From the NCBI GenBank assembly GCA_003864495.1, contig ML133457.1:1054001-1118000 (forward strand): 64,000 nt of DNA, in the 5' to 3' direction. Below, piece after piece: positions 23,391 through 35,647 of the stretch. The notes beneath the pieces are model-generated. The model was not told where the DNA came from and ran no database searches. It worked only from the letters and a program-made list of their open reading frames with translations. Position 1 is the stretch's first letter, and every line of letters starts with the position of its first letter. The DNA comes from Nemopilema nomurai. Lineage: Eukaryota; Cnidaria; Scyphozoa; Rhizostomeae; Rhizostomatidae. The position numbers and the translations under genes were made by a program.

Positions 23391-24237
23391 CTTCTTGTGC
23401 TTTAAAAATACATCTCATCAGGTATTCCACAGCCTTTCAACTTTAGGCCAGAATCTGAAGTTAGCAATATTTGACTTGCTAACAAGTCCTATCTTTGGTC
23501 TTCTTTTGTCACTCTCTCTATGTTTTTCTTTCAAACACAAAACAATTGCCTTTGCATTACAATTCTCACAATCATCTTAAGACCTGCCAAAAACAAAGAT
23601 ATTTTGGTTACATCTTCCATCATTCAAAGTTTGAGGAAGACTTTCACCATCCAGGGTTGTTGAAATTATTTCTGTTAACTGTTGATCTTTATATAAACCT
23701 TTAAAAAGCATAACAGCAAGAATTTATGTCTCATTGAAAAGAATGCCACATTTGTGTATAAATTTCTTGCACTACAGCATTGATTGATAGCAAAAGCCTT
23801 TTTTGTTATTTCTCAAAGCAATTGCCGAAAAGTTGCTGGAACATAGAAGTCGCCTTAGAATAAACACCCTTCAGAAGTAATGTTATTAAATTTGATAACA
23901 TGAAGCTTCAAATGGTTATTTCTAAGGTACAAAGCCTCTTAAAATCTCGACCTTAGAGTAACTTACCATCACATTTGAACTCGTCTTCACCTGGATACGA
24001 ATGCCTTGAAAGAAATTTTTGTTTTCAAATTATAAGGGTCGGTATGGTTGGCTTTATAGTTCATCAAAATAAATTCGTCTGAGATGAAATATTTATTCTA
24101 GTATTCATCAATTTGAAAGCATTTTTATGTTACCATGGCAATGGTGCGGGTGGCGTGTATAGAGAGATTTCACCTGCTGAATTGATTTGACTATACTCAA
24201 AGGCTGGTTACTAACAAACGTTGAGATCCTCTCCAAC
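23391..24237. promoter_or_regulatory. Divergent spacer between two receptor genes
   Basis: About 850 bp separate the start codons of the head-to-head receptor genes, so both promoters, or one shared bidirectional promoter, must lie here. The sequence is A/T-rich with no CpG-rich core and no clearly placed TATA box. The regulatory role is inferred from gene arrangement only. Confidence 0.5.
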
Positions 24238-27200
24238 ATGGCCGACAGGAGCAAGTTTTTGCTTTTCGTTTCAACGCTGTCATTATACGGTGAGTCTGTC
24301 GGTCTATTATTTTATAGGAATTTTCTCAATTACCAGAGTTGACGAGAAAAAATGACTGTTTATTCGTAAGATGAACCGAGAGCATAAAATGTATGCTTTG
24401 GCACCTTCAACCTGTAAAAATTAAGTATCCATGGTTTGCACAGTAAAAGCTGGTGAAATATTTGACACAATCTAACGGTAAAACGAAGAGAAGGCGAAAG
24501 TAAGACTAGAAAAAAATTTCTTGCTTTGCGGTAGCTAATGCCATTGTTGTTCAATGTTTCTTTATGCAAATAATGTCTCCGCACAAGCGTTTTCTTTATT
24601 GGCTGAAAGATGGTAGGCAGACAAAGTGATCACAGACGCTTATGTGTACTTTGTTGTTATCGTTCATCGAGGCCGGAGATTCAAGGAAAAAAAGGCACGG
24701 AACTCTTCAAGGCAATATGGGCTGTAATGGTCCTTGCATGCTGCTAATTCAAGGCAGAGTTAAATGTCCGTCATTTGTGCATAATAAAGTAAAACTTTTT
24801 CAAATATATTTAAAAAAATTTGAAAACACTGCGATACCTTCTCACACTTTTCAGTTTTCTGTTGATAAAACTCCATTTGCATGTTTTTGCAATGGCAGAC
24901 AAGGCGCTATACAAAGGACATTGGTTCAACTTGTGCTTACCCTGGGTACCAGATTAACTTGTGCTTTAACTGGTGCAAAAGCTTGCCTGTTGCTTTATAA
25001 GCTCTAATTGCTATAGTCGCACAAAAATCCCTTAAACCCTTTTGCCGCGCGGATATTAATAGTACTGTATCGCTATTGACTCCTGCTTCCTTTTTTAGGC
25101 AGAGCATCTACTGCACTGATATAAATTTCTGTATTTTTGCTGCAAGGGTGTTTATGATAGTATCATGCTATTGATATCTGTCTCTTTATTTGAATAGAAT
25201 ACATTTTGATGTATTTTTGATGCGTTTAAATATTTTGATGTATTTTTGCGTATTTTTCTAGTAATGTACTGATTTTTGCCTTCCCATCAAGGAAAAAATA
25301 TATTGCAGTTGTTGAATTTCTTGTACTTTTTGACGCGCGGGCGTTTCTAGAAATATATTGCTGTTGATAACCACTCCTTCTACTTCGGCAAAGTTTCAAT
25401 TGTATTTATGTATTTTGCTATATTTCATTTAAATTTTATTATATTTCGCATTATATATTTTTAGCACTGATCGCCAGCAGCATTTCAGCTGAAGAGAGCC
25501 GATTGGCAAAGTATATATTGAATTCAACCCGATATTCTCCCGAAGTTAGGCCGGTTGAGAAATACAACGATAAGGTTATTGTGCGTCATGGGCTTACGTT
25601 AGCACACTTGATAAAGCTGGTTGGTTGCTTTTTCTTTACACTAGTTATTTAGATTAGATTTAACGCAACCTAATTCTTCTGATATCGTAGTTTGAATATT
25701 ACCACAACATAGCTGCATCACATAACATACACAGAGCAAGAGCAATGGAAAGGTCTTTTCCACTACCGAACATAAAGAACAATGGAGATTTTGAAAAGAT
25801 ACAATCCACAGCAAAGGACCGCAAAGAATGGAGAAGATTATCAGAAGTAGTGTGCAGAGCTGCAGAAGCAGAAACAACATGAAACCTTATATATATAGCT
25901 GCATCATCATGAAGTTTTATGAGCAAAAAGATGCTACTCGCAGCCATTTAGAATATTCAATTGTTAACAAGTTTACTTAGGATGCCTTGTTTTAAATATA
26001 ACCGTCATTAGGATATCCTAAACATAAGATAGAAGCAAAATTATCTTCTTTTGTATTAATACTTGCTTCTCTAGACACTTGAAAAATTATTAATCTATTT
26101 TAACTTCTAAACTTGTTAAGTTCTTAAGGCATCTGAAATTATGAAATCATTAGATACCTTGATTTTTAGCTCATAGGGTTATTTATTTTGAAATGATAGA
26201 TTAAATTAAATTAAAACTAGATTAAATTTATTTTATTTTCATGAAGGATGAAAAGAGCCAAATAATCACAACACGGGTAATTATAAAAATGGTAAGTTAC
26301 TCACTGACACTTGCACTGACAACAAATGGACTTATGTTCATGATGCTTATTTCTTTTATGTCATCACTGCTCTTATGTCATTTTGCAATGTCATATAATT
26401 CTAACATACTATAATTGCCTGTACAATGTAATTTTTGGTTTTGTTGTGCTTCAAAGCAGAAAAATCTTTAATAACTTACAAAAGACACGATTTGGAAATA
26501 ATTCGTAAACAGTCCTAAGAGTAAGTTAAGCACATTAATATAAACATTCTATTTAACTTTTCATGTCTTACAATACCCCTTCTTTTCCTCGCGTCCTCTT
26601 GCACTCATCGCTTTGACTGTTTCAGAGATGGGACGATGTCCGGTTAGCTTGGGATCCTGCTTTATACAAGGGCATCACAGAGTTCAATGTGGATGTTTCA
26701 TTGATCTGGATACCGCTGGTTGAGTTATTCAACAAGTGCGTGTCAATCGCTGTTCATTTTGCATAATGATAGTCTGAAACCGCTGTCCTTATCTGTTATT
26801 AGCATCTATGATAGTTATGCTCGTATTTTTCCAAGCAAGCTGACGTAAACACATGTTGGACTTCTAAGGGACTTTTCTTAAAGCGTGTACTTAGAATTTA
26901 AGCTCCACATGCTCTGAGTATATATAATTTACACGTTGCATAGACGTTGTATTTTGAAATTTTTTAGTCAGTTGCAGAGAAGACATTGGTGCTTAGCAAA
27001 CTCCACCCTTCTTAACATAAAGTCAAAATGACAGGGAAAACAAAGAAAATGTTGCCTAAATGTTCCTTACATTGCAGTCTAAATTAATTGGCTTTTTGCA
27101 AAAAAGATCTGGCTATGAATGCGTCTTTTTGGATGCGCAAGAAGCAGCTGTGTCCTATTCATTCAAAGACACTACATTCTGACGTTACAGTCGAAACATA

Positions 27201-30200
27201 TATGAAGGCATAATATAGTGAAGTGTTGAACTTCCTTGATAATGTACCAACTTTCAAACTTCATTTGAAACTCTCTTTGTTCAGATTCATTTTGTAATCT
27301 AAGACCTATCTATTTCAGTGCTGATGACAGTTTGGACACAATTGCTGTCCCGAGGGCAATTGTCAGATACAATGGAACAGTAACAGCCATTTTTCCAAGA
27401 ATTCTCAAGAGCACCTGCAAGATCAACGTCAAAGACTTCCCGTTTGATCAACAGGTAATTCCACAATCACTTCCTACTCTATGAAAACATTCCAGAAAGT
27501 CATAGACATCCAAAATGTTTCCAAAAGTGTCTGAATTCGACATCCATGTTCTTTCTTCAATGTCCCTAATCATTTATGAAAATTTGCAAGCAATTATTTA
27601 AATTCAATGATCACGCTTTCATTATTAACTAAGTTAACCCAACCTCATCAGTCAAACAGCTGATCGCTGAATAATCGTTGCACATCGTTGTAATTCATTT
27701 ATTCACAAACTATATTCGTCTGTTCTTAATCAACATCTTCTTAAACCATAGATTTGAGGTTTTTAAGTCGCAACCAATAACACTAAGACTGTAACTTGAT
27801 AATCTATTGCATCAGAAAGAATAATTGGTATTCGGGTTAAGAAACCATTCATATTATCATGGTAAACTTTCATCACGATCTTCTTGAGGACCCTATAGAA
27901 AACATATACTTTTGTTTACCTTTAAAATTCACCTTTAAGGTTTGCGAGCTGAGGTTTGGATCCTTTCAATTCAACGTGTCCCATATGGATGTACTTCCAC
28001 TGTCAATGAATGTCATCTCCAGACAAGGCCTGACAAAGTTCCAAGAGAATGGTGAATGGCTGATTGGTGAGACAAAGGTCGTGTATGGCAGGGTGCGCCA
28101 CGCCTTCTCCCAAACTCATGAATTTGCAGAGATGTCCTACAAGCTAGTGCTACGCCGCAAGCCGCTGTACTACATTGTCAACTTCATGATTCCCTGTGCT
28201 CTTATCGCCCTTATTACCATTCTCCTATTCCTCATTCCCGCAGGTAACAAAGTCTTCCTGGCAAACTAAACTTGCTATATGTTTATGCCAAGAAACATAT
28301 ATCTCCGGTCTTCTATATCTTCCCGACTGTTGATCTACACTTAGTAGAAACATGTAGTCATTTTCTGTCACAGATGTGAATCTGTTTATAGCAGCTTGTG
28401 GCCCTGCGTTACATCTTGGGCCTAAATGGTTTTTGCTAAGCTTTAGTACATATATCTAGCTTTCTACTTTTAAAATGCGTAATTTCATCTGTCCCCCGGC
28501 GGTCTTTGTGAATGTTTACAATTTGATGGGTAGAATTTTAAAGAAGATTGGAATGGGCTCTGAATAGCGTACAAGTTTCCTTTGAACATTTCAAGCTTTC
28601 AAGTAACCAAAGCAAGTCAATGTTTACATTATTCAACTCACCCCAACGCCCCAGTTTGATTCGTTTCTGATGGTCTCATTGCATTACATATCCAAATGCT
28701 GAGCTCTGTTATACATCAAAGTTGAAATTTGAAGCTAAATCATATGATCACGTGCTTGCTTACGTAACTAGTTTAAATCTGATATTTTTATCTGAAAATT
28801 CTTAAAGTGCTGGTTAGTTAATGATTTGTTTCATCAGGCTCATTTGTCAATCAATATTTTCTATGAATTCGTACTTACCCTAGATAACACATTGAGAAAT
28901 TGGTCCCTTAAAAAAGAATCAATATTGTGATTGTTGACTTGACAAATTTACATTATGTAATCAACATTATAGAATAAATATTTAAAGGTAATATGCTAGC
29001 AGCAAACAACAGATGAGCAATTTCACAATGAGCTGTCTAATTCTCCAAGAAAATCACAATTCTAGAACGTTTTTTCACTTTTTCAGACACTGGAGAGCAG
29101 ATGGCAGTAGCAATCACGATTCTCTTGTCCATGGCTGTCTTCTTTCTTCTGCTTGAGGACAAGATGCCTGAAACATCCGACCACGTGCCATTAATTGGCA
29201 AATATTTCGCGTGCACGATCGTTGAGATATCCTTAGCTGTGGGTGCGACGTGTATGATGTTGTGTTTTCATCATCACGAGGCGACAGAAGTCCCAGTTTG
29301 GATGAAGGTGCGACCTTCTTTTGTCAAAGTCAGAACAATGAACTAGGACTGTCGATAATGTTTCTGTTAGCTTACGTTCCACAATCACTCGACCCATTGC
29401 AAGGCCGCCAATGCTGTCCATATTTACTTGCTTTTCTATTTTAACCATACATACTGTATCTTTTCATTCATTTATTTGCTTAATTTAAAGATGCCCAATA
29501 ATTTCATCAAATTTTTAATTTTATCGCTCTTGCTAAGGTTAGTGCTCTAACATTTTGAGCAAGAAACTTGCACAGAAAGCGGTCCCAATTGCAAACCCTA
29601 TAGCACCATAAGATTTTGAATATATTACAGTCAATGTCAAAAGACCAGGATAAATTAGATTTAAGATAGCAACTTGTCAAATCTCGCTAATGTATCATTG
29701 ACGTATTCATAAATACATTTCAGAAATACATCTTGGTTAAGCTGGCTACACTGTTAAGGATAAAAACGAGTGAAAACGGGCTGCAAACCGCGTCAAGACG
29801 CGGGACAGTTTTGGGCAGGCTGAAGAAGTCAAACAGATCATTGAGAAGAACTGACAACTTTGCCGTGGAAATTGGAAGAAGTCACCTCCTGATTTGGCAA
29901 GCCAGTAAGTATTCGACATTTTCTGTGACATGGGGCCAACTGAAATTGAGATGAAGCTGAGGTTCTCCAACACTGTCATCAATGTTTTCTTTTAGAATCG
30001 TATTTATTGATCTGTGTAAAACTAGGAGCCATTGGACTAATGAGTTCAAACGCTCGTGATGTCCCAGATGCCTGCTAGCTGCGTGTTGTGACACAATGCT
30101 GGTGGTTACGGTGTAAAATATGGCATGTTGTCCCATTTCAGAGGCCAAGGCAAAGCGGCTGCGACGAGAAAGAGCAGAGAGGGAAGAACAGAGCTGTGGA

Positions 30201-32203
30201 ACACTGTTAACGAATTTAAGTGAGGATAGTCCAAATCGGGTCTTGATGTCGGATGCAAATTCAAATGAAAGCGACGCTAAAGCGGCTTTGCAGAAAGGAG
30301 GTAAGGACAAAAGTCGGAAGAAAGAAGAGAAGAGTGGCGGAAGAAATGGAAAAGAAAAGAAAGAACGGAGTCACAAGGAAAAGGAAGTAACAAATACGAA
30401 AGAAAAGAAGTTTAGCAATGATGCTGCTGTAGATGTGATGATGAAGAATGAAGAGGTAGAGAAGAAGAAGAAGAGAAGATCAAAAGAATCGAGGTCTGAC
30501 GAAAAGAAAGAAGAAGCGAGTCAAGAAAAAGTTGGGCATAGTGAAGCTAAAGAAAGCCGTCAGAATAAAGAAATTGATGCAAGGAAAAGCAAGAAAACAA
30601 GTAAGAGTAAAAGTGAAAACGGGAATGTTGATGAGAGCAGACAGAAGAGGAGGATAGATGATGAGAATGCTAGCGAAGAGAAGAGGGAAGAAGAGAAAGA
30701 TGGTGCTACGAAGGCACGTGTGGCAAAGAAGGAAAGACATGAAAAACGCAAGGAAAAAGCTGAAAAAAGTGACGGAAAGGAAGATGTTGTAGAAACAACC
30801 AACACGAAGCAAACTGAAAAGGAAAAAAAAAGAAAGAAGGATGTTGAAGTGAAAAGTAAGGAAGATAAGAAGGCAGAAAAAGATTCGAAGGAAAAAGAAG
30901 AAAGCAAAAGTAAAGATGATGCTGGAAATGAATTGGGAAAAACGAAAGAAAAAGAGCGCGGAAAGAGGAAGGAAAGCAAGAATGAAAAGAAAGATACAGT
31001 GAAGGAAGAATTGAAACAAAAGAAGTCATCAAACAACAGCAAAGTAGGAAAGGGGGAGAAATCTGAAGTAGAAGTTCAGAAAGATGAAGCGAGAAAAGAA
31101 AAAGTTGAGAGCAAGAAAAATAAGACGGAGGAGACGCCGCCAACAAAGGTTGGAAAATGGAGTAAATTGAGCAACGATGTACGTGAGAAAAAAGGCAACA
31201 AAGAAGAGAGAACGTCAGTCGTAAAGGACACCGAAACTGACGTGACATCCAACAAAGTCAATAGAAAAGAAGAACAGCTTGTGGTTAATGACATTGATGA
31301 AAAGGAGCATGATGAGGTGGAAGTGTTAGAATTATGTGAAGCTGGAAACCCAGAGTCTGGAAGAAACAAAGACAGGAATGTCGTTCAGAAACAAAAACAA
31401 GAGGATGAAGCAACGAAGAATGGCGACAATCATTTGGTAAGCTTCTTGGCTTTATAATCACCTACAGAGCTCTATCTGTGCTATGTTAATCATGCCTGGT
31501 ATGTGATGCTTGAAATAGTCCAAGTGCTAGTGGGTTACATCGTGCCTAGCCAGTAGGATTTCTCTTAATTATGCTCCATCTTGTCAAAGCGGCCTAGTCT
31601 ATATTGATCTTTGAGTTTCATTACTTTGTTGCTTTCACGAATTTAATCTGAAGTTTGTTGTTGCAGAGACAAGAAATCGAAATTGAAGCAATGCAAGAAA
31701 ATGACGCAGAAAAGGTCACGCGCGAAGAGGTTTCTACCGACGTCGGCAGCTGCGGCAGTATTCGTAGCTACGACGATGACACGCGCATCTTGATACCGTC
31801 CGCAAAGCACCCGTCTACGGTTGTAAAGCGAAACGCAGCGAAGCAGTTCAGGCTGGTCGACCGCGTGATTCGCGTAACGGAATCCCTTACGCAGAGAATG
31901 AACAAGTCGAAAGTGAGCGTGAAGCTAGAGCCCGCAGCACCGCCTCAGCCAACCGCTAAGCAACTGAGCGCAAAGAAGCTTGGGAGCGCGGTAAACTGGG
32001 CGGAGGCTGAGCACGAGAGCGTCAAACTAATGGCGCATACCATCCAAGAAAAGGAGGCTGATGGCGAGCTAAAAACGAAGTGGAAGGAAGTTGGCAGAGT
32101 TATAAATAACCTGCTCATGTGGGTGTATATTCTGTCGATATTTCTAACGTTCTTTTCTCTTTTTGGACCTGTCTTCGTAGCAGACGAACGAGAGATCAAT
32201 TGA
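24238..32203 (+). CDS. Cys-loop (nicotinic-type) receptor subunit with giant M3-M4 loop
   Basis: Ligand-gated ion-channel subunit, about 1011 residues; most relatives have 400-600. Exons: 24238-24289, 25465-25619, 26247-26291, 26626-26735, 27319-27454, 27940-28243, 29087-29307, 29724-29904, 30142-31436, 31667-32203; all phases agree and no stop interrupts. Signal peptide about 1-26 (MADRSKFLLFVSTLSLY). Ligand-binding domain with LAWDPALYKGI and Cys-loop C154-C168 (CKINVKDFPFDQQVC). M1 about 243-266. M2 about 273-293 preceded by GE (residue 271, the -1' position, typical of cation channels), 9' Leu 281. M3 about 303-328. M4 about 983-1003 (ILSIFLTFFSLFGPVF). No vicinal Cys pair in loop C, and loop B reads GSFQF instead of GSWxY, so it is probably not a classical acetylcholine-binding alpha subunit. 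Exon 9 encodes a long Lys/Glu-rich loop. Splice phases match the neighbouring minus paralogue at most boundaries. Confidence 0.9.
30142..31436 (+). other. Single exon encoding the Lys/Glu-rich M3-M4 loop
   Basis: Residues about 402-833 of the receptor. Dominated by Lys, Glu, Ser and Asp, with KEKE-type runs (EEKSGGRNGKEKKERSHKEK, VEKKKKRRSKESRS) and no hydrophobic core, so predicted disordered or charged helix. The coding strand is strongly purine-rich. Phase 1 entry, using the acceptor before AGGCCAAG, and a phase 0 exit at GTAAGC keep the frame into the M4 exon, so it is truly in frame and not a separate gene. The antisense open frames rich in Phe, Leu and Ser are shadows. Confidence 0.85.
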
Positions 32204-33548
32204 ATAGCACAGAATGTACCACTTAACTATGTAACATATTCAAAATGTATTGTAAGCATGCTATTACTGTATTAAATGTTACTTAAGATTTCTTAGAAAA
32301 CAGAATCAGTGCTATATTCATACCATTTATAGCCTAAGCCCCAGACCCAAACAATTTCATCCAACAGCTCAGGTTGGTGATCTACAACTTTAACTGCCTA
32401 GAAAATCTAGCAACACACTTGTTGTCTTGCGTCTTACAGTTCCAGTTTAAAACCTCAAAGCCTGTCCTCTTGAATGCTTAAATAAAAAGCTTTAATGGTT
32501 GAAAGAGTCTAAGATCTTTTACTGAAGAAGCCTTTATTAGACCTATCAGTGTTAAGAACATGGTACTTAAGTCTCAACATGTATATTAGCCTTCCTTTAA
32601 GTTCCCTTTTCTTTTTAGACCTTTCCATATAACTTTATGAGTTCTTGGCAGAAAGAGGTCATCAGCTATATTCATAAGTTTTTGCCGAACACCTGATTAA
32701 GAAATATTGCTTTATTCTTCACCTCAAAGAGGAAAGGAGTTTGGATTTTCATTTATTATGGCAAAAAGTTTAAACTTAGTTGGTTTCAGTAATTTTTTGT
32801 AAAGTTTCACTCACTTGTATAGTTCAATGTGCCCGCCACACTTTTATTATTCTTACTTTACAACTTCCTTTGTAAAAATAGTACAGTAAATTAGAAGTTG
32901 GCTAATAGAAAAATATGCCTAATGACCTTACTGGAGATTTTATATTTCAACATGACTATAAGACACATTGTTCCAATATGACATCCACATGATGGGTAAA
33001 GAGAAGCAGAGAAATAGACTGCTCAGGGGCTTTTAACAAGGATTGCCAACAAAATGACATTCCAAGAAACCCTCTTCCCATACTGAATGTCAATATCCGT
33101 CATGGTTTCACCAAACCTCCCTCTATAAAGAATTTATTAAATGTCAAAATAATACTGCAATTAGTACATAACTTACAAGAAGTGGGTGTGGTTGCAAACA
33201 AACCAGAGAGTTTATCAAGTAACTAGAGAGTTGATATGAAAATCCTGATATGAAAAGCCCAGCAAACAATGATGCCTGAACTGGTATGAAAATTGTGTTT
33301 GTAAATCTAATGCACATCATTCTTATTTCAAATGCTGCCCAAAATGAGTCACTAAATTAATGTTTGATTCTTTTTTTAAAGATATCAAATTTCCATTACT
33401 TGTTAACAAGGTTTGAGACAAACTGGCCAGTTTATAGAATGGAAACTGAGAGAAAAGAAGCAGTTCAAGATTCTGCACTTCTTGTATATTTTTGCAGGCA
33501 CAAGATAAACATGAAAGACAATCCAAATTTAAACAGTCCAACATAAAG
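32204..33548. other. Tail-to-tail spacer, receptor and bystin 3' ends
   Basis: Presumed 3' UTRs of the convergent genes. On the minus strand an AATAAA lies at 33138-33133, about 410 bp past the bystin stop. No additional gene or repeat family is recognised. Confidence 0.45.
32271..32276 (+). terminator. Candidate polyadenylation signal of the plus receptor
   Basis: ATTAAA 68 bp after the stop codon. An AATAAA near 32480 is an alternative. Confidence 0.4.
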
Positions 33549-34859
33549 CTACATTTCTTCATCAGCTTGTGCTGGCACAGCATCTTCAATATCTCTTGAT
33601 TTAGAGCTTGCCATTTCTCTTCGAATCAATGGGGTAATTTTTCGGTGGAAATGCTTCCGGCAAAGTTCAAATAATGCATCTTTTTGCTCGCTTGCAATGT
33701 CTTCTTTGTAAATCTCCACAAACCTTAAAATTGACTGATGCCACAAGACTGGAAGCTCTCTATCATCTGACAGGAACCTTAGAAAGTGGTAAACAACTGC
33801 ATCAATTACTCTGTATGGTAATGCATACTTCTTCTCGACAAGAAGACGCAAGAAAATGCTGTTGGCTCCGTTGTAATCCATCTCTGCTATTTTCAAGAGA
33901 GCAGCACTTGAATGCAAGACTGGTATGCTACATTTTGTCAGAATGCTCCCGATTATCACAGCCTCTCTCAATGAGCAATTACCAGCTTGACAAAGTGGTA
34001 ACAAAATGCCTTTAAAAAAGGCTGCAGGTTTAAACAAAGCCTTTTTCAAAGCCATATAGAGGTGGTAATTCAGTCTCTTGTATTCTGCAATATCGTCCCT
34101 TACTCTTGGGTACAGTATAAGATTGTAGAATCTCTGTGCCAATTTTGCATTGAAATTTGAAGCAAAAATCCTTGTAGCTTGATAAACCGCAGCTGCAGTC
34201 CAGTTGTCAGGGCTGGTAATAAACAAAATTTCTTCCCAGTTGGCGAGTGAAGGTATTATTTTGAAAGCCTTTGGTATTTTCCCAGACCTGTATTTACTCA
34301 GAATCTTTCCAACAGTCTTGTAGCATTGAACTACTTTCTCGTCCAAATGGGGCTTAGCATCAGCAGTTGAGAACTGCGTATCCACTTCAGTTTTCTTTTC
34401 AGCCATCTTTTCCATGATGATGTCGGCAAGTGTCCTTCTTGCAGTTGGCTCTTTTGACATAAATGAATTGAGAGCTTCTTCGTCTTCTCTATCAATTTGG
34501 ATTTCTTCGCCTGCAAGGTCATCCTCGTCATCAAAGAAATCATCCTCATATTCCTCCATTATCTCATTGTCTTCCTCCTCACTTTCATCAGCACTTTTGA
34601 ATCTCACTTCTTGTACTTCATCTTTTTCCCTCTTCTTTTTTGGCTTAAGTCTCAAACCATGTTCCTCCTCTAGCTCTTCTTGCTGCTCCCTCGCTTGCTC
34701 CAAAATCTTTTTCGACAGTCGCTTGTCAACAAATTCTTCTTCGTTGTCCTTTCTATTTCTAACTTTTTCTCCACGGTATGATTGCTTCAGGCTATCTTTA
34801 CTGAGTATATCATCAGCAAGATTCTTTCGAGATTTCTTTACTGCTTTGATCTTCCCCAT
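33549..34859 (-). CDS. BYSL: Bystin (BYSL/Enp1), 40S ribosome biogenesis factor, intronless
   Basis: A single uninterrupted frame of 436 residues, the same size as human bystin (437). Bystin/Enp1 binds the pre-40S particle in nucleolus and cytoplasm and is needed for 18S rRNA processing and small-subunit export. The N-terminus (1-130) is basic then very acidic (MGKIKAVKKSRKN; EEYEDDFFDDEDD). The conserved bystin domain follows: TLADIIMEKMAEKKTEVDTQ, LSKYRSGKIPKAFKIIP, NWTAAAVYQATRIFASN, RVRDDIAEYKRLNYHLYMAL, KCSIPVLHSSAALLKIAEM, NSIFLRLLVEKKYALPYRV, LPVLWHQSILRFV. The start is the first ATG of the frame and matches the family N-terminus. Having no introns is notable beside intron-rich neighbours; the frame is intact and shares a divergent spacer with FNBP4, so it looks functional rather than a dead retrocopy. 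Confidence 0.97.
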   Translation of the reverse strand: MGKIKAVKKSRKNLADDILSKDSLKQSYRGEKVRNRKDNEEEFVDKRLSKKILEQAREQQEELEEEHGLRLKPKKKREKDEVQEVRFKSADESEEEDNEIMEEYEDDFFDDEDDLAGEEIQIDREDEEALNSFMSKEPTARRTLADIIMEKMAEKKTEVDTQFSTADAKPHLDEKVVQCYKTVGKILSKYRSGKIPKAFKIIPSLANWEEILFITSPDNWTAAAVYQATRIFASNFNAKLAQRFYNLILYPRVRDDIAEYKRLNYHLYMALKKALFKPAAFFKGILLPLCQAGNCSLREAVIIGSILTKCSIPVLHSSAALLKIAEMDYNGANSIFLRLLVEKKYALPYRVIDAVVYHFLRFLSDDRELPVLWHQSILRFVEIYKEDIASEQKDALFELCRKHFHRKITPLIRREMASSKSRDIEDAVPAQADEEM

Positions 34860-35647
34860 TATCGATTCAGATGCACAGAAACACAGCGAAGTTCGAGGCT
34901 TGGATTACTTTTCTCTACTTTAGCACGAGTTCAAGCTTCCAAAATGGCCAACCTCGTGTTTGAGAAATTTCACTCAGCCTCATTCGTAATAGCGCCCAGG
35001 CAGCGCCCGCCATAATTACACGGCAGACTAAAGATGGGCTCGAAATTAGTAATTGTCTTTGAATCCAGCTATATCCTGTTCAATTAAGTGAGTCGATTGC
35101 ATTTTCAGCTCTTGCATTTTGATCAGTTAAGCGGCATTCGGTGATTCAGTTAGTTCTATTTATTGATAAAGCTTTCCTTTTCTTAATCTTTACATTTCAA
35201 CGAATGGCCTACTCTGGAAGGGAAAGTATATCGAGCCAGGTCCTGTAATTATATTTACAAATATCTAACGCCCTCGATGCCAAACTAAGTAAATTTTGCC
35301 CCAGTAAATCAATAGACTCTAACTTCGCCGATGCAGTAACTGACTATTTGTTTCTCTGATCAAACTCGAAATATTTATTGCTTTTCGAAAAATAGACTGC
35401 ACATCCAGATGAAAATGTTCTCAATCTGGATAGAATGTAGTGTTTTCCATGCAATGCTTAAAGTGCATCAACTGCCGACATGAAACATTAATTTAAGACA
35501 CAACTATAATATTAATGTTTTCAAGGCTGCTTGAAATATATCCTTGTTTTTTTCTGAACAATCATAGGAAGCAAGTTAAGTTTAGAGTTTGAATCGGAGA
35601 GAGGTACAACAAGAGAGAATGCAGATTTTACATAGTATTAGATGAGA
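34860..35647. promoter_or_regulatory. Divergent spacer between bystin and FNBP4
   Basis: About 790 bp between the two start codons, likely holding both promoters. No TATA box is placed convincingly. The first 200 bp next to bystin are more G/C-rich than the rest. Role inferred from gene arrangement. Confidence 0.5.

Noticed and set aside
30480..31369. Long minus-strand open frames of 97-180 codons opposite receptor exon 9
   Set aside because: Phe/Leu/Ser-rich antisense shadows of the Lys/Glu exon; no splice, start or homology support.
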